A stretch of 54,149 nucleotides of DNA from UBA5972 sp002430125 (GCA_937892915.1 CALBIC010000026.1:1-54149), one strand, 5' to 3'. Shown: positions 24,979-34,490, counted from the stretch's first letter. The notes: a model not told the origin generated them from the sequence alone. Numbers and translations: made by a program.

Positions 24979-25842
24979 ATGCAATATATCGCACCCGCAA
25001 CCGCCAAAGAAGCCGCAAGTCTGCTTCATGCCAGCACCGGAATCGCCCGGGTTCTGGCCGGTGGCACCGATCTTTTGGTGCAGATGAAGGCTGGGATGAT
25101 CGAACCCGATCTGATCGTGGACATCAAGAAAATCAAAGGCATGAAAGACATCACGCCCGAGGCTGGCGGCTTTCGCATTGGCGCGGCTGTATCTGGCACC
25201 GAGCTTGGCGATCACGCAGGTGTCTGCGCGTTGTGGCCAGGCGTGGTCGAGGCGTTTGAATTGATTGGCTCGACCCAGGTTCAGGGGCGCTGCACAATGG
25301 CCGGCAATCTTTGCAACGCCTCGCCGGCTGGGGATGCGGTGCCTGCAATGGTCGCCGCAAACGCGATTGCGCGGATTGTCGGGCCGGACGGTGAACGCGA
25401 TTGTCCGGTTCAGGACATTCCGGTTAGCCCGGGAAAGACCTCGCTTAAGAAGGGCGAATTTATCACCTCAATCTTGCTTCCAGCCCGCCCGAAAGGTTCG
25501 GCAGATGCCTATCTCAGGTTCATCCCGCGTACTGAAATGGACATCGCCGTCTGCTCGGCCGGGGTTAGCCTGACATTGGCAGCCGACGGCACATGCACCG
25601 CAGCACGGGTAAGCCTGGGCGCCGTTGCCGCCACTGTTTTGCTGGTGGAAGACGCCGCCAAGGCAATCATCGGCACCAAACTGGATGATGCGTCAGTCGC
25701 AAAACTGGAAGCCGCGTGTTCGGCTGCCTGCAAACCCATAACCGACAAGCGCGGCACCATAGAATTTCGCACCGAAGTGGCAGGCGTTCTGGCCCGCCGC
25801 GCCACCCGAATTGCGCAGTCACGCGCGGGAGAACGCACATGA
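24979..25842 (+). CDS. Molybdenum hydroxylase FAD subunit (CoxM-like, xanthine dehydrogenase family)
   Basis: Medium, FAD-binding subunit of a three-subunit molybdenum hydroxylase, 287 residues. Flavin motifs are VLAGGTDLLVQMKAG (residues about 25-40) and TMAGNLCNASPAGD (about 110-125). The end is the CO-dehydrogenase flavoprotein C-terminal domain. It passes electrons from the iron-sulfur subunit to an acceptor. The ribosome-binding site GAAGGGAC precedes the ATG. It overlaps the small subunit by 4 bases (ATGA). The physiological substrate cannot be read from this subunit. Confidence 0.93.
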   Translation: MQYIAPATAKEAASLLHASTGIARVLAGGTDLLVQMKAGMIEPDLIVDIKKIKGMKDITPEAGGFRIGAAVSGTELGDHAGVCALWPGVVEAFELIGSTQVQGRCTMAGNLCNASPAGDAVPAMVAANAIARIVGPDGERDCPVQDIPVSPGKTSLKKGEFITSILLPARPKGSADAYLRFIPRTEMDIAVCSAGVSLTLAADGTCTAARVSLGAVAATVLLVEDAAKAIIGTKLDDASVAKLEAACSAACKPITDKRGTIEFRTEVAGVLARRATRIAQSRAGERT

Positions 25843-26315
25843 GCTCGATAAAAGTATCCACCACTATCAACGGCGATTCTGTCGATTTTTTGTGTGAAAC
25901 CGACGAAGTATTGCTGGACGTTCTGCGCGACCGGTTGCATCTGACCGGCGCTAAAGAAGGCTGCGGCACGGGTGACTGCGGCGCGTGTTCGGTGACAGTA
26001 AACGGTCGTCTGGTCTGTTCCTGTCTGGTCTTGGGGGCCGAGGTCGAGGGCGCCGAAGTCAACACAATTGAAGGCATGGCCAACGGCGACGCGCTGCACC
26101 CGCTGCAACGCAAGTTCCTGGAACATGCCGCGTTGCAATGCGGGATCTGCACACCGGGTATTCTGGTCGCCTCAAAGGCCCTGCTGGAAAAGAACCCCGA
26201 TCCAACCGAAACCGAAGTGCGGTATTGGCTGGCCGGAAACCTGTGCCGCTGCACGGGTTACGACAAGATTATCAATGCGGTCATGGATGCCGCGGCTGAA
26301 ATGCGAGGAGCATAA
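25839..26315 (+). CDS. Molybdenum hydroxylase [2Fe-2S] subunit (CoxS-like)
   Basis: Small iron-sulfur subunit, 158 residues. The ferredoxin-like N-terminal cluster is bound by GCGTGDCGACSVTVNG and the later CSC. The second cluster uses CGICTPG and NLCRCTGY. All eight expected Cys are present. The ATG at 25839 overlaps the stop of the FAD subunit, so the two are translationally coupled; 41 further upstream codons belong to the neighbouring gene. It relays electrons between the Mo site and FAD. Confidence 0.95.
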   Translation: MSSIKVSTTINGDSVDFLCETDEVLLDVLRDRLHLTGAKEGCGTGDCGACSVTVNGRLVCSCLVLGAEVEGAEVNTIEGMANGDALHPLQRKFLEHAALQCGICTPGILVASKALLEKNPDPTETEVRYWLAGNLCRCTGYDKIINAVMDAAAEMRGA

Positions 26316-26317
26316 CC

Positions 26318-28555
26318 ATGGCACTTGACGAATACAGCAAACGCGAATTCACAGTTGTCGGCACGCGCCCGGTGCGTCAGGACGGCATCGACAAAGTCAC
26401 TGGCCGCGCCCAGTATGGTGCCGACTTCTCGCTGCCCGGAATGCTGCATGCTGTGGCCTTGCGGTCGCCGCATGCGCATGCGCGGATCAAGTCGATCGAC
26501 ACCTCGGCCGCGTTGGCGCTGCCCGGCGTTAAGGCGATCGTAACCTCTGCGGATTTTGCCACTAACCATGATGTACAGAGCGTGCAGGACCATTGCCTTG
26601 CGCGCGACAAGGCGATGTATGACGGTCATGCGGTTGCTGCGGTTGCTGCAACCAGTGCTGCTGTCGCCCGCAAGGCGTTGAAGCTGATCAAGGTTGATTA
26701 CGAAATCCTGCCACATGTAACCGACATTGAAACGTCGATGAAACCCGGCGCACCGATTGTTCAGGAAGGTCGTCGCGGTCGCAAGGTTCCGGCGCATTAT
26801 TCCGATAATGCCACGGGTTTTTGCGAATTTGGGCATGGCGACATTGAAGCGGGCTTTGCAAAGGCAGATCTGATCGTTGAGCGCACGTTCAAAACCTCGT
26901 CCACCCATCAGGGATATGTCGAACCACATGCGTGCCTTGCCTCGGTTGGCAATGACGGGCGTGCAGACCTTTGGTGCTGCACGCAGGGGCATTTTCAAGT
27001 CCGCAATCTGTGTTCAAAAATGCTGAATATGGATCAAAGCGCGCTGCGCGTGACCGCCTCGGAAATTGGTGGCGGTTTTGGCGGCAAAACGACGGTGTTC
27101 ATCGAACCAGTAGCGCTGTTGTTGTCGCAAAAGACCGGGCGACCGGTCAAAATGGTGATGACCCGTGACGAAGTGTTCAAGGCCTCGGGGCCGACCGTTG
27201 CCTCGATGACCGATGTGAAAATCGGCATGACCAAGGATGGCCGGATCACCGCCGGTTACGCCCATATCCGGTACGAAGGTGGCGCATGGCCAAGTGACAC
27301 AATCTATCCGGGCGCACAGTGCGCTTTTGCGTCCTACGACCTTGAAGCTGTCAAATCGCAGGGGGTTAACTTTTTAACCAACCGCCCGCTGCAAGCCGCT
27401 TACCGCGCGCCTGGTTCGCCACAATCAACCTATGCAGTCGAATCTGTGGTAGACGAGTTGTGCCAGATATTAGGGCTCGACCCAATTGACGCGCGGCTGA
27501 AAAACGCAGCCAAGAAAGGCACCAAGTCGTCTTATGGTCCGACCTATGACGAAATCGGTCTGATCCCGTTGCTTGAGGCAGCCAAAGCCCACCCGCATTA
27601 TTCGGCACCACTTGGCCCCAATCAGGGGCGCGGAATTTCCAACGGGTTCTGGTTTAACTTTGGCGGCGAAACCGCCGTGTCGTTGGCGATTGATTTTGAC
27701 GGGTCGGTTACGTTGGTTGAAGGCAATCCGGATATTGGCGGCTCGCGCGCGGCGATGTCGATGATGGCCGCCGAAGAATTGGGCATTCCTTATGAAAAGG
27801 TGCGCACAATCGTGGCGGACACTGCCAGCCTTGGCCATAACGAAGTAACACATGGCAGCCGCGTGACTTTTGCGGTTGGTTTGGCCACGATCAAAGCAGC
27901 CCGCGCCGCAAAAGTGGAAATGTGCCGCCGTGCGGCCATGGTCTGGGGCATCCCAGCCGAGGCAGTTGAATGGGAAAACGGGGCCGCCCGCGCCATGGGG
28001 CATAATGCTGGCGAACATGAACCGATGACGATTGAACAAATCGGTGCAAACAGCTCGAAAACCGGCGGGCCGATTGTCGGGCATCATGAAACGATGGCCG
28101 AAGGTGCCGGGGTCAGCTTTGGCGTCCATATCTGCGATCTGCATGTCGATCCCGAAACCGGCTATACCACCGTTCTGCGTTACACTGTGTTGCAGGATGC
28201 CGGTAAAGCGATCCATCCGGATTACGTCGAAGGCCAGATGCAGGGCGGTGCTGTGCAAGGTATCGGCTGGGCGCTGAACGAGGAATACATCTACGGCAAA
28301 GACGGTCGTCTGCAAAACGCGGGCTTTCTTGATTACCGCATTCCGGTGGCGTCAGACTTGCCAAAAATCGACACGGTGATTTTGGAAATCCCCAATCCCG
28401 GCCATCCCTACGGGGTGCGCGGTGTTGGTGAAACCGGGATCGTGCCGCCTCTGGCCGCAATCTCCAACGCGGTGTCGCACGCAATCGGCGTCAGGATGTC
28501 TGAACTGCCAATGTCGCCGCCACGCATTTTGCACGCGATCCACAGCAAGGGGTAA
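26318..28555 (+). CDS. Molybdenum hydroxylase large, molybdopterin-binding subunit (xanthine dehydrogenase family)
   Basis: Catalytic subunit of 745 residues binding the molybdopterin cofactor. Family motifs are EIGGGFGGK (about residue 250), QAAYRAPGSPQSTYAVE and near the end VRGVGETGIVPPLAA, whose Glu is the catalytic base. The active-site loop is AYRAPG, not the AYXCSFR loop of true CO dehydrogenase, so this is not a CoxL of the form I type. Substrates in this group include N-heterocycles, aldehydes and aromatic acyl-CoA. None can be chosen here. A MoaD-like gene follows after 3 bases. Confidence 0.93.
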   Translation: MALDEYSKREFTVVGTRPVRQDGIDKVTGRAQYGADFSLPGMLHAVALRSPHAHARIKSIDTSAALALPGVKAIVTSADFATNHDVQSVQDHCLARDKAMYDGHAVAAVAATSAAVARKALKLIKVDYEILPHVTDIETSMKPGAPIVQEGRRGRKVPAHYSDNATGFCEFGHGDIEAGFAKADLIVERTFKTSSTHQGYVEPHACLASVGNDGRADLWCCTQGHFQVRNLCSKMLNMDQSALRVTASEIGGGFGGKTTVFIEPVALLLSQKTGRPVKMVMTRDEVFKASGPTVASMTDVKIGMTKDGRITAGYAHIRYEGGAWPSDTIYPGAQCAFASYDLEAVKSQGVNFLTNRPLQAAYRAPGSPQSTYAVESVVDELCQILGLDPIDARLKNAAKKGTKSSYGPTYDEIGLIPLLEAAKAHPHYSAPLGPNQGRGISNGFWFNFGGETAVSLAIDFDGSVTLVEGNPDIGGSRAAMSMMAAEELGIPYEKVRTIVADTASLGHNEVTHGSRVTFAVGLATIKAARAAKVEMCRRAAMVWGIPAEAVEWENGAARAMGHNAGEHEPMTIEQIGANSSKTGGPIVGHHETMAEGAGVSFGVHICDLHVDPETGYTTVLRYTVLQDAGKAIHPDYVEGQMQGGAVQGIGWALNEEYIYGKDGRLQNAGFLDYRIPVASDLPKIDTVILEIPNPGHPYGVRGVGETGIVPPLAAISNAVSHAIGVRMSELPMSPPRILHAIHSKG

Positions 28556-28558
28556 GCC

Positions 28559-28804
28559 ATGGTTACGGTGACGATCTGGGGTTCGCTTCGGGACGCCACC
28601 GATGGTGCTGCCGAGGTCGAGGTTAACGCCTCGACCTTCATCGAAGTGCTGAATGCGCTTAAGGCCAATTATCCCGGCCTGACGGCCCAAATTGATCGCG
28701 GCGTCTCGATGTCAATCGACGGGCTGATCTATAAAGACAGCTGGTTCACCCCGGTCCGACCTGACAGCGAGGTCGTGCTAATGCCGCTGATGGTGGGCGG
28801 CTAA
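28559..28804 (+). CDS. MoaD/ThiS-family sulfur-carrier-like protein
   Basis: 81-residue beta-grasp-type protein that ends LMPLMVGG, the C-terminal Gly-Gly needed for thiocarboxylation in MoaD and ThiS. The N-terminus VTVTIWGSLRDATDG and DRGVSMSIDGLIYKDSWFTP fit the fold (length and pattern match MoaD). It lies 3 bases after the large subunit of the molybdenum hydroxylase and ends in overlap with the stop codon of the oxygenase gene on the other strand. It may supply sulfur for the cofactor or be a dedicated maturation factor; this is inference. Confidence 0.8.
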   Translation: MVTVTIWGSLRDATDGAAEVEVNASTFIEVLNALKANYPGLTAQIDRGVSMSIDGLIYKDSWFTPVRPDSEVVLMPLMVGG

Positions 28805-29760
28805 GCCTTTGCCGTCGCCTTGAATTTGTCCATCAGATACGGCCCTGATTTCACCGGCGGATATTTCGCCACTGCATCGTCAATCAGACAAGTAATTTCC
28901 GCATGCCAATTCGGCTGGTGAAAGAACGCCAAAGATTGCCGCGCGGTTTCAGCCCCGTCATTGACAACCCGGTGCAAGGTCGAGACCCAGCGGTCGTTCG
29001 TCCACCGCGCCATAAGATCGCCGATATTGACAATAAACGCGCCCGAGACCGGTGCTACCGCCTGCCACTCGCCAAGTGGAGTGAGAATCTCTAGTCCGCG
29101 CGAACCCTGCTGCGGCAACAAAATTGTCAGGCTGCCATAATCGCTATGCGCCCCGGCCCTTAGCTGCCCCGCTTGCGGAATCTGCGCCTGCGCCGGATAA
29201 TTCAGCGCCCGCAATGCCGAAATCGGCGCGTCAATAAATGGCGCAAAAAACTTATCCGGCAGGTTCAGCGCCGCCGCAAAAGCCGCCATGATCCGTGCAG
29301 CAAGCCGTTCCATCTCAGCGTAATAGGCCAGCCATGCGGCGCGAAACTGCGGTCTGTCCGGCGGCCAAATCGTATCGGCATAACAAAATGCCAGCGCCTG
29401 GGGATCGGCCTCGTCTTTGGGCGTTTCCGGCGGGCCGCCATTGAAACTTTCCTTCAGATCGGGCGGCGTTACCTGCCCGCGTGACGCAGCCAATGCCTCG
29501 GCACCCGGGCCAAGATAGCCGTAAGGATAGCCCGCATAAGGCGCGCGGGCATGTTGTTTGACTTGGGCTGGCTGGGCAAAGAAGGCCGAAACTTCAGACC
29601 AAATCCCATCAATAACGGTCTGTGAAACCCCGTGATCCCCGACCGCCAGAAACCCGGTTTCCCGACAGGTCCGGTCCAATTCATCGGCCATCTTTTGGCG
29701 TATGGCTGGTTCGGCATTTTCAAATTCCGCCAACTGAAAGATCGGAAAAGTTTGGGTCAT
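28801..29760 (-). CDS. Isopenicillin N synthase-like 2OG/Fe(II) oxygenase
   Basis: Non-heme iron oxygenase of the isopenicillin-N-synthase/2-oxoglutarate class, 319 residues. The N-terminal DIOX_N part has ETGFLAVGDHGVSQTVIDGI. The iron ligands are in GAHSDYGSLTILLPQ (His and Asp) and STLHRVVN (His), and the 2OG/substrate-binding R-x-S is in ARQSLAFFH. The ATG at 29760 was chosen over an open 30-codon upstream extension. Its stop overlaps that of the MoaD-like gene. The substrate is unknown; it is probably not part of the molybdenum operon, since it is on the other strand. Confidence 0.88.
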   Translation of the reverse strand: MTQTFPIFQLAEFENAEPAIRQKMADELDRTCRETGFLAVGDHGVSQTVIDGIWSEVSAFFAQPAQVKQHARAPYAGYPYGYLGPGAEALAASRGQVTPPDLKESFNGGPPETPKDEADPQALAFCYADTIWPPDRPQFRAAWLAYYAEMERLAARIMAAFAAALNLPDKFFAPFIDAPISALRALNYPAQAQIPQAGQLRAGAHSDYGSLTILLPQQGSRGLEILTPLGEWQAVAPVSGAFIVNIGDLMARWTNDRWVSTLHRVVNDGAETARQSLAFFHQPNWHAEITCLIDDAVAKYPPVKSGPYLMDKFKATAKA

Positions 29761-29810
29761 ATCAGCTTCCTTGATTGGCCCCGCAAACCTGCAACCCAAC
29801 CCTGCACCTG

Positions 29811-30203
29811 TCAAGCCAGCGGTGCGGCCAGACCTTTCAGGATCGGACAATCGGGCCGGTGATCCCCAGCGCAGCCGTTGATAAGCTCGGACAAAGTTCC
29901 GCGCATCGCCTGCAACTCCAGAATTTTCGCTTCAATCTGGTGCAGATGTTGCTGCGCCACCGCTTTCACATCCCCACTCGCCCGGTCTTTGTCGCCGTAA
30001 AGCGCAAGCAATGTCCGGCATTCCTCAATCGAAAAGCCAAGCGACCTTGCGCGGCTTAGAAACACCAGTTTGTGCAGATCAGAGTCGCGAAAAACCCGAT
30101 AGCCGTTGCCGTCGCGCAGCGGTGATATCAGATTGATGTCCTCGTAATACCGGATGGTTTTTGCAGGCAGCCCCGCCTGCTCGGCGACTTGACCAATATT
30201 CAT
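29811..30203 (-). CDS. cueR: Copper-responsive MerR-family regulator CueR
   Basis: Cu(I)-sensing activator of 130 residues. The MerR DNA-binding part is MNIGQVAEQAGLPAKTIRYY, followed by a dimerisation helix. The metal loop has Cys111 and Cys119 (NGCAGDHRPDC), the two-Cys spacing of CueR rather than the three-Cys pattern of MerR. The C-terminus lacks a His-rich tail. The ATG overlaps the stop of copA by 4 bases, so both are made from the copA promoter, which carries the CueR box. Confidence 0.93.
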   Translation of the reverse strand: MNIGQVAEQAGLPAKTIRYYEDINLISPLRDGNGYRVFRDSDLHKLVFLSRARSLGFSIEECRTLLALYGDKDRASGDVKAVAQQHLHQIEAKILELQAMRGTLSELINGCAGDHRPDCPILKGLAAPLA

Positions 30204-32677
30204 CCGCGCGCCCCAAATCTGCGTAACCGCAAGGCGTTGCCAAGCACAAACACGCTCGACATTGCCATAGCGCCTGCGGCAATCATCGGTGACAACAGCA
30301 AGCCGTAAAACGGATATAACACGCCCGCCGCAACCGGGATCAGCAAAACGTTATACCCAAACGCCCAGAACAGGTTCTGGCGGATATTGCGCATCACCGC
30401 TTTTGACAGATCAATTGCCATGCTGGCCGCTGTCAGATCACCCGACATCAACACCACATCAGCGCTTTCAATCGCCACATCGGTGCCTGTACCAATAGCA
30501 ATCCCGATGGTCGCTGTGGCCAATGCCGGGGCGTCATTGATCCCGTCGCCAATGAAAGCGACTGAGCCATACTTGGCCTTCAGCGCATTGATCTGATCGA
30601 CTTTGCCTTCGGGCAGAACCTCAGCCAACACGTCGTCTATGCCGAGTTGCCCCGCCACCGCCGCAGCCGTGCGCCGGTTGTCGCCGGTAATCATCGCAAC
30701 CTTCAGGCCCATGCGGTGAAAGGCGTCGATTGCGGCTTGGGTGGTTGGCCTGATCTGATCGGAAACCGCCAGAACCGCCGCGATTTTTCCATCTACCGCC
30801 ACGTAAAGCGGGGTCTTACCTGCGCGGCCAAGTTCAGCACCCGCATCGGCCAGCAACCCAATTCCGGCCCCCAGACGTTGCATATACCGGTCTGCTCCAA
30901 CGGCGATAACGCTGGCGTTTACAATCCCTTGCGCGCCATAACCGACAATTGACTCGAAGTTTTCAAGGGCTGGGATTTCAAGTCCCTCAGCCTTGGCCGC
31001 ATCCACAATCGCTTTGGCAATCGGATGTTCAGACCGGCTTTCAACCGCTGCAACCGCCGCCAGCAGTTCGGAGCGCCCAAACCCCTCGGCCGGGGTGAAA
31101 TCGGTTAAGGAAGGATGCCCCATCGTCAGGGTGCCGGTCTTGTCAACCGCCACCACGGCCACCGAGCTAAGCGCCTGCAACGCATCCCCTTTGCGAAACA
31201 GAACCCCAAGTTCCGCGCCGCGCCCGGTGCCGACCATAATCGAAGTCGGCGTCGCCAGCCCCATCGCACACGGGCAGGCAATGATCAGTACCGCAACGCC
31301 CGCAACCAGCGCATGGGTCAGAACCGGTGTTGGACCAAAGAACAGCCAGACAAGAACGGTTACCGCGGCGGCACCCAACACCGCCGGCACAAACCACAGG
31401 GTGATTTTATCGACCAGCGCCTGAATGGGCAGCTTGGCCCCTTGAGCGTCTTCAACCATACGGATGATCCGCGCCAAAACCGTATCCGCGCCGATCCGGG
31501 TTGCGCGATAGGAAAACGCACCTGTTGTATTGATCGTGCCACCTGTGACATCCGCGCCGATGGCTTTGACAACTGGCAGAGGTTCGCCTGAAATCATCGA
31601 CTCGTCCACATAAGACGACCCTTCGGTCACCACGCCATCAACCGCGATCCGTTCGCCCGGACGTACAAGCACGATATCGCCGATCCGCACATCCTCAAAC
31701 GCCAGTTCCACAACCTCGCCACCGCGTTCAACCCGCGCGGTTTTAGGCCGCAAACCCACCAGATGCCGGATTGCAGCCCCCGTGCGACCTTTGGCGCGCG
31801 CCTCTAGCCAGCGGCCAAACAGGATTAGGATCACTATCACCGCCGCACTTTCAAAATAGACCCCAACCGTCTGGCCCGGCAGCAGCCAAGGTGCCACAGT
31901 CGCCACCACCGAGAAAGCCCAGGCCGCCGTTGTGCCCAGTGCCACCAGCGAGTTCATGTCAGGCGCAAGTCGAAACAAAGCCGGAAACCCTTTGAGAAGA
32001 AAAATCCGTCCGGGGCCGACCATCACCAGCGTCGCCAGCACCATCTGGATGATCCAGCTGGTCTGGATGCCAATGGTGCTGGCAATAAAATGATGCACGC
32101 CGGGGATGAAATGCGGCAGCATCGCCAACAGGAAGACCGGCACACCCAGTACGGCGGCCAGCAGAGTATTGCGCTTGAGTGTTTCAATCTCGACGTCGCG
32201 GCGTTCTTCGCGGGCCGACGTATCCCCCGTTTGCGCCAGTCGGGCCACATACCCCGCCTTTGCCACTGCATCAATCAAGGCCGCCGCGTCGATCTGGCCG
32301 CTGGCAAAACTTACATGTGCAGATTCGGTCGCAAGGTTAACCGAGGCGTCACTCACCCCCGGTGCGGCCTTCAGAGCCCGCTCGACCCGCCCGACGCACG
32401 AGGCGCAGGTCATGCCTTCGATTTGCAAAACAACCTCGTCGGTGGTCGTTTGATATCCCATCGCGTGAATGGCTTCGGCAATTTGCAGCGGCGTTGCGGT
32501 TCCGCCATACTGCACCTCGGCGGTTTCGGCGGCCAGATTGACCGCGGCCGAGGCCACGCCCGGCACGCCTTCGATGGCCCTTTGAACGCGCCCGACACAG
32601 GATGCACAGGTCATCCCTTCAACATGAAACCGGGCTTTGGTGTTTGTAAAAGGGGTAAGTGTTTCATCAAGCGACAT
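30200..32677 (-). CDS. copA: Copper-exporting P1B-type ATPase CopA
   Basis: Cu(I) efflux pump in the inner membrane, 825 residues. Two N-terminal heavy-metal domains carry GMTCASC (Cys24/27 and Cys91/94). The membrane Cu site is IIACPCAMGLATPTS, the phosphorylation motif VDKTGTLTMGH, the hinge GDGINDAPAL, and the SEHPIAKAI motif binds ATP. Transmembrane segments begin near residue 165. The gene is followed by cueR with a 4-base overlap, and its promoter has a CueR-type operator. Both point to copper detoxification. Confidence 0.97.
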   Translation of the reverse strand: MSLDETLTPFTNTKARFHVEGMTCASCVGRVQRAIEGVPGVASAAVNLAAETAEVQYGGTATPLQIAEAIHAMGYQTTTDEVVLQIEGMTCASCVGRVERALKAAPGVSDASVNLATESAHVSFASGQIDAAALIDAVAKAGYVARLAQTGDTSAREERRDVEIETLKRNTLLAAVLGVPVFLLAMLPHFIPGVHHFIASTIGIQTSWIIQMVLATLVMVGPGRIFLLKGFPALFRLAPDMNSLVALGTTAAWAFSVVATVAPWLLPGQTVGVYFESAAVIVILILFGRWLEARAKGRTGAAIRHLVGLRPKTARVERGGEVVELAFEDVRIGDIVLVRPGERIAVDGVVTEGSSYVDESMISGEPLPVVKAIGADVTGGTINTTGAFSYRATRIGADTVLARIIRMVEDAQGAKLPIQALVDKITLWFVPAVLGAAAVTVLVWLFFGPTPVLTHALVAGVAVLIIACPCAMGLATPTSIMVGTGRGAELGVLFRKGDALQALSSVAVVAVDKTGTLTMGHPSLTDFTPAEGFGRSELLAAVAAVESRSEHPIAKAIVDAAKAEGLEIPALENFESIVGYGAQGIVNASVIAVGADRYMQRLGAGIGLLADAGAELGRAGKTPLYVAVDGKIAAVLAVSDQIRPTTQAAIDAFHRMGLKVAMITGDNRRTAAAVAGQLGIDDVLAEVLPEGKVDQINALKAKYGSVAFIGDGINDAPALATATIGIAIGTGTDVAIESADVVLMSGDLTAASMAIDLSKAVMRNIRQNLFWAFGYNVLLIPVAAGVLYPFYGLLLSPMIAAGAMAMSSVFVLGNALRLRRFGARG

Positions 32678-32704
32678 GGCGTTTCCAATCAGGTTCCCAT
32701 CTTA

Positions 32705-32734
32705 CATAAGGGTTCCAGTAACTGGAAGGTCAAG
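32705..32734 (-). promoter_or_regulatory. CueR-type promoter of copA-cueR
   Basis: On the minus strand a TTGACC -35 element (32729-32734) is followed by a 19-base spacer, longer than the normal 17, and then TATGTA. The spacer holds the perfect dyad TTCCAGT-T-ACTGGAA (32714-32728). A 19-base spacer with a TTCCAG/CTGGAA dyad is the known architecture of CueR-activated promoters. It sits about 30 bases before the copA ATG. Confidence 0.85.
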
Positions 32735-32771
32735 GGCGTGTCAAAAATAATCAGCGGCGTTATGGTCGCAG

Positions 32772-34382
32772 TCAGTCAAACGGTGTTAAACTTTCGGCAC
32801 GCGCCCGGTTCCAGCGGATCAGATCGCCGTGTTTGTCAGGCTCGGCGCGCAAAAGGAACCCCTCGGGCATACTGGGATAGGCCTCGTCGCCGGTAATCAT
32901 CTGTTCATCGCGCAGGCGAGTCAAAAAGTGTCGCGGCAGAAAATCGCTGGGATGCATCAGCCCTGCCGCTGCCGTCATTTCGCTCAAAGCGCACATCGTG
33001 TTGGCGTGAAACCGGGTCACGCGGGCGGCTTTGTCATCGACATCAATCGCCCGCTGCCGCAGTTTATCCTGCGTTGCCACACCGACCGGACAGCGGTTTG
33101 TGTGACAGGGCTGCGCCTGAATGCAGCCAATCGCGAACATAAAGCCGCGCGCCGAGTTGATCCAATCCGCCCCGATCGCCAAAACACGGGCAATATCAAA
33201 CGCCGTCAGCAACTTGCCTGCCGCCCCCAGCTTGATCTGATCACGCAAACCCGCGCCCAGCAGCGCGTTATGTACAAATGTCAGCCCTTCCACCATCGGC
33301 ATGCCCACATGGTTGGCGAACTCCAGAGGTGCGGCCCCGGTGCCGCCTTCTTTGCCGTCAACCACGATGAAATCAGGCACAATTCTGGTTTCCAGCATGG
33401 CTTTGACGATGCACATAAATTCCCGCCGATGGCCGATGCACAGCTTGAAGCCAACTGGTTTGCCGCCCGAACGCGCCCGCAGCTGACCCAGAAACGCCAT
33501 CATTTCCAGCGGCGTTGAAAAGGCCGGATGCGCCGCCGGGCTTTCGCAATCAATCCCCATCGGCACGCCGCGTGCCTCGGCAATTTCCGGCGAGATTTTA
33601 CTTGCGGGCAGCAATCCACCATGCCCCGGTTTCGCCCCCTGGCTCAGCTTGACTTCGATCATCTTGACTTGCGGATCAACTGCCTGGGCGGCGAACTTTT
33701 CCACGTCAAAGCTGCCATCGGCCGCCCGACAACCAAAATACCCGGACCCGATCTCATAGATCAGATCGCCACCACCTTGCCGGTGATAGCGGCTGATCCC
33801 GCCTTCGCCGGTATCATGCGCAAAGCCACCAGCGGCAGCGCCTTTGTTCAGGGCTGAAATCGCATTGGCTGACAGGGCGCCAAAGCTCATCGCTGAAATG
33901 TTATAGATCGAGGCCGAATAGGGTTGCGCACAGTTCGGCCCACCAATGGTGATACGAAAATTGGTGTCAGTGATATGCGCCGGTTGCAACGAATGCGTCA
34001 GCCACGCGTAGCCGGATTTATAGACTTGCTAGCGGGTCCCAAACGGGCGTTTATCCTCGACCACCTTGGCGCGTTGATACACAATCGAGCGGTCGTCGCG
34101 GTTGAAGGGTTCCTCGTCTGCGTCGCTTTCAATCAGATATTGGCGGATTTCCGGGCGGACCCCTTCAAACAGAAACCGCATATGCCCCAGCACCGGATAA
34201 TTTCTGAGGATGGAATGCGAGGTCTGCATCAGGTCGCGCAGGCCGAGGGCGGATAACGCGCCAAACACTGCGGCTGGCAGCCAGAACCACCCACCAAACG
34301 GGACCATCGCCAGTGACACCAGCGTCAGCACTATAACCAGCGCCAGCAGGCCATAGCGTTCAAGTGAAGAAAGTTTAAGCAT
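32772..34382 (-). pseudogene. FMN-binding glutamate-synthase-family protein, interrupted by one amber codon
   Basis: GltB-like FMN-binding domain protein of 536 codons if read through. Codons 1-117 (34382-34032) give an N-terminal membrane part (LALVIVLTLVSLAMVPFGGW) and the family segment SILRNYPVLGHMRFLFEGVR. A TAG at 34029-34031 follows RPFGTR. The same frame resumes QVYKSGYAWLTHSLQPAHI and runs intact to the end. It includes the FMN/GltS motifs EGGISRYHRQGGG, GKEGGTGAAPLEF and the 3Fe-4S-type Cys region CIQAQPCHTNRCPVGVATQ. A TTG at 33989 could only start an N-truncated product. Conserved sequence on both sides of the stop means a recent nonsense mutation, read-through or a sequencing error. 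Confidence 0.85.
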
Positions 34383-34490
34383 GGCTGGCCTTTGGTCAGT
34401 TTCTGTCAGGATTGCATATGTTTGGCCGACCTTCCAGTGGTTGCGGATCCGCGTCTGGTATCAGCCCAACGCGCGCGCAGGACGCTGGTC

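Noticed and set aside
24126..25007. 293-codon minus-strand open frame
   Set aside because: It overlaps the PuuB-like oxidase and the start of the FAD subunit gene on the other strand. No family features were seen.
27470..28315. 281-codon minus-strand open frame
   Set aside because: It lies fully inside the molybdenum hydroxylase large subunit, whose reading is certain.
26318..28555. Carbon monoxide dehydrogenase large subunit (CoxL)
   Set aside because: The active-site loop is AYRAPG rather than AYXCSFR, so aerobic CO oxidation is not supported.
32090..32896. 268-codon plus-strand open frame
   Set aside because: It is antisense to copA and crosses the CueR promoter. The sequence is Cys/His/Arg-rich without domain structure.
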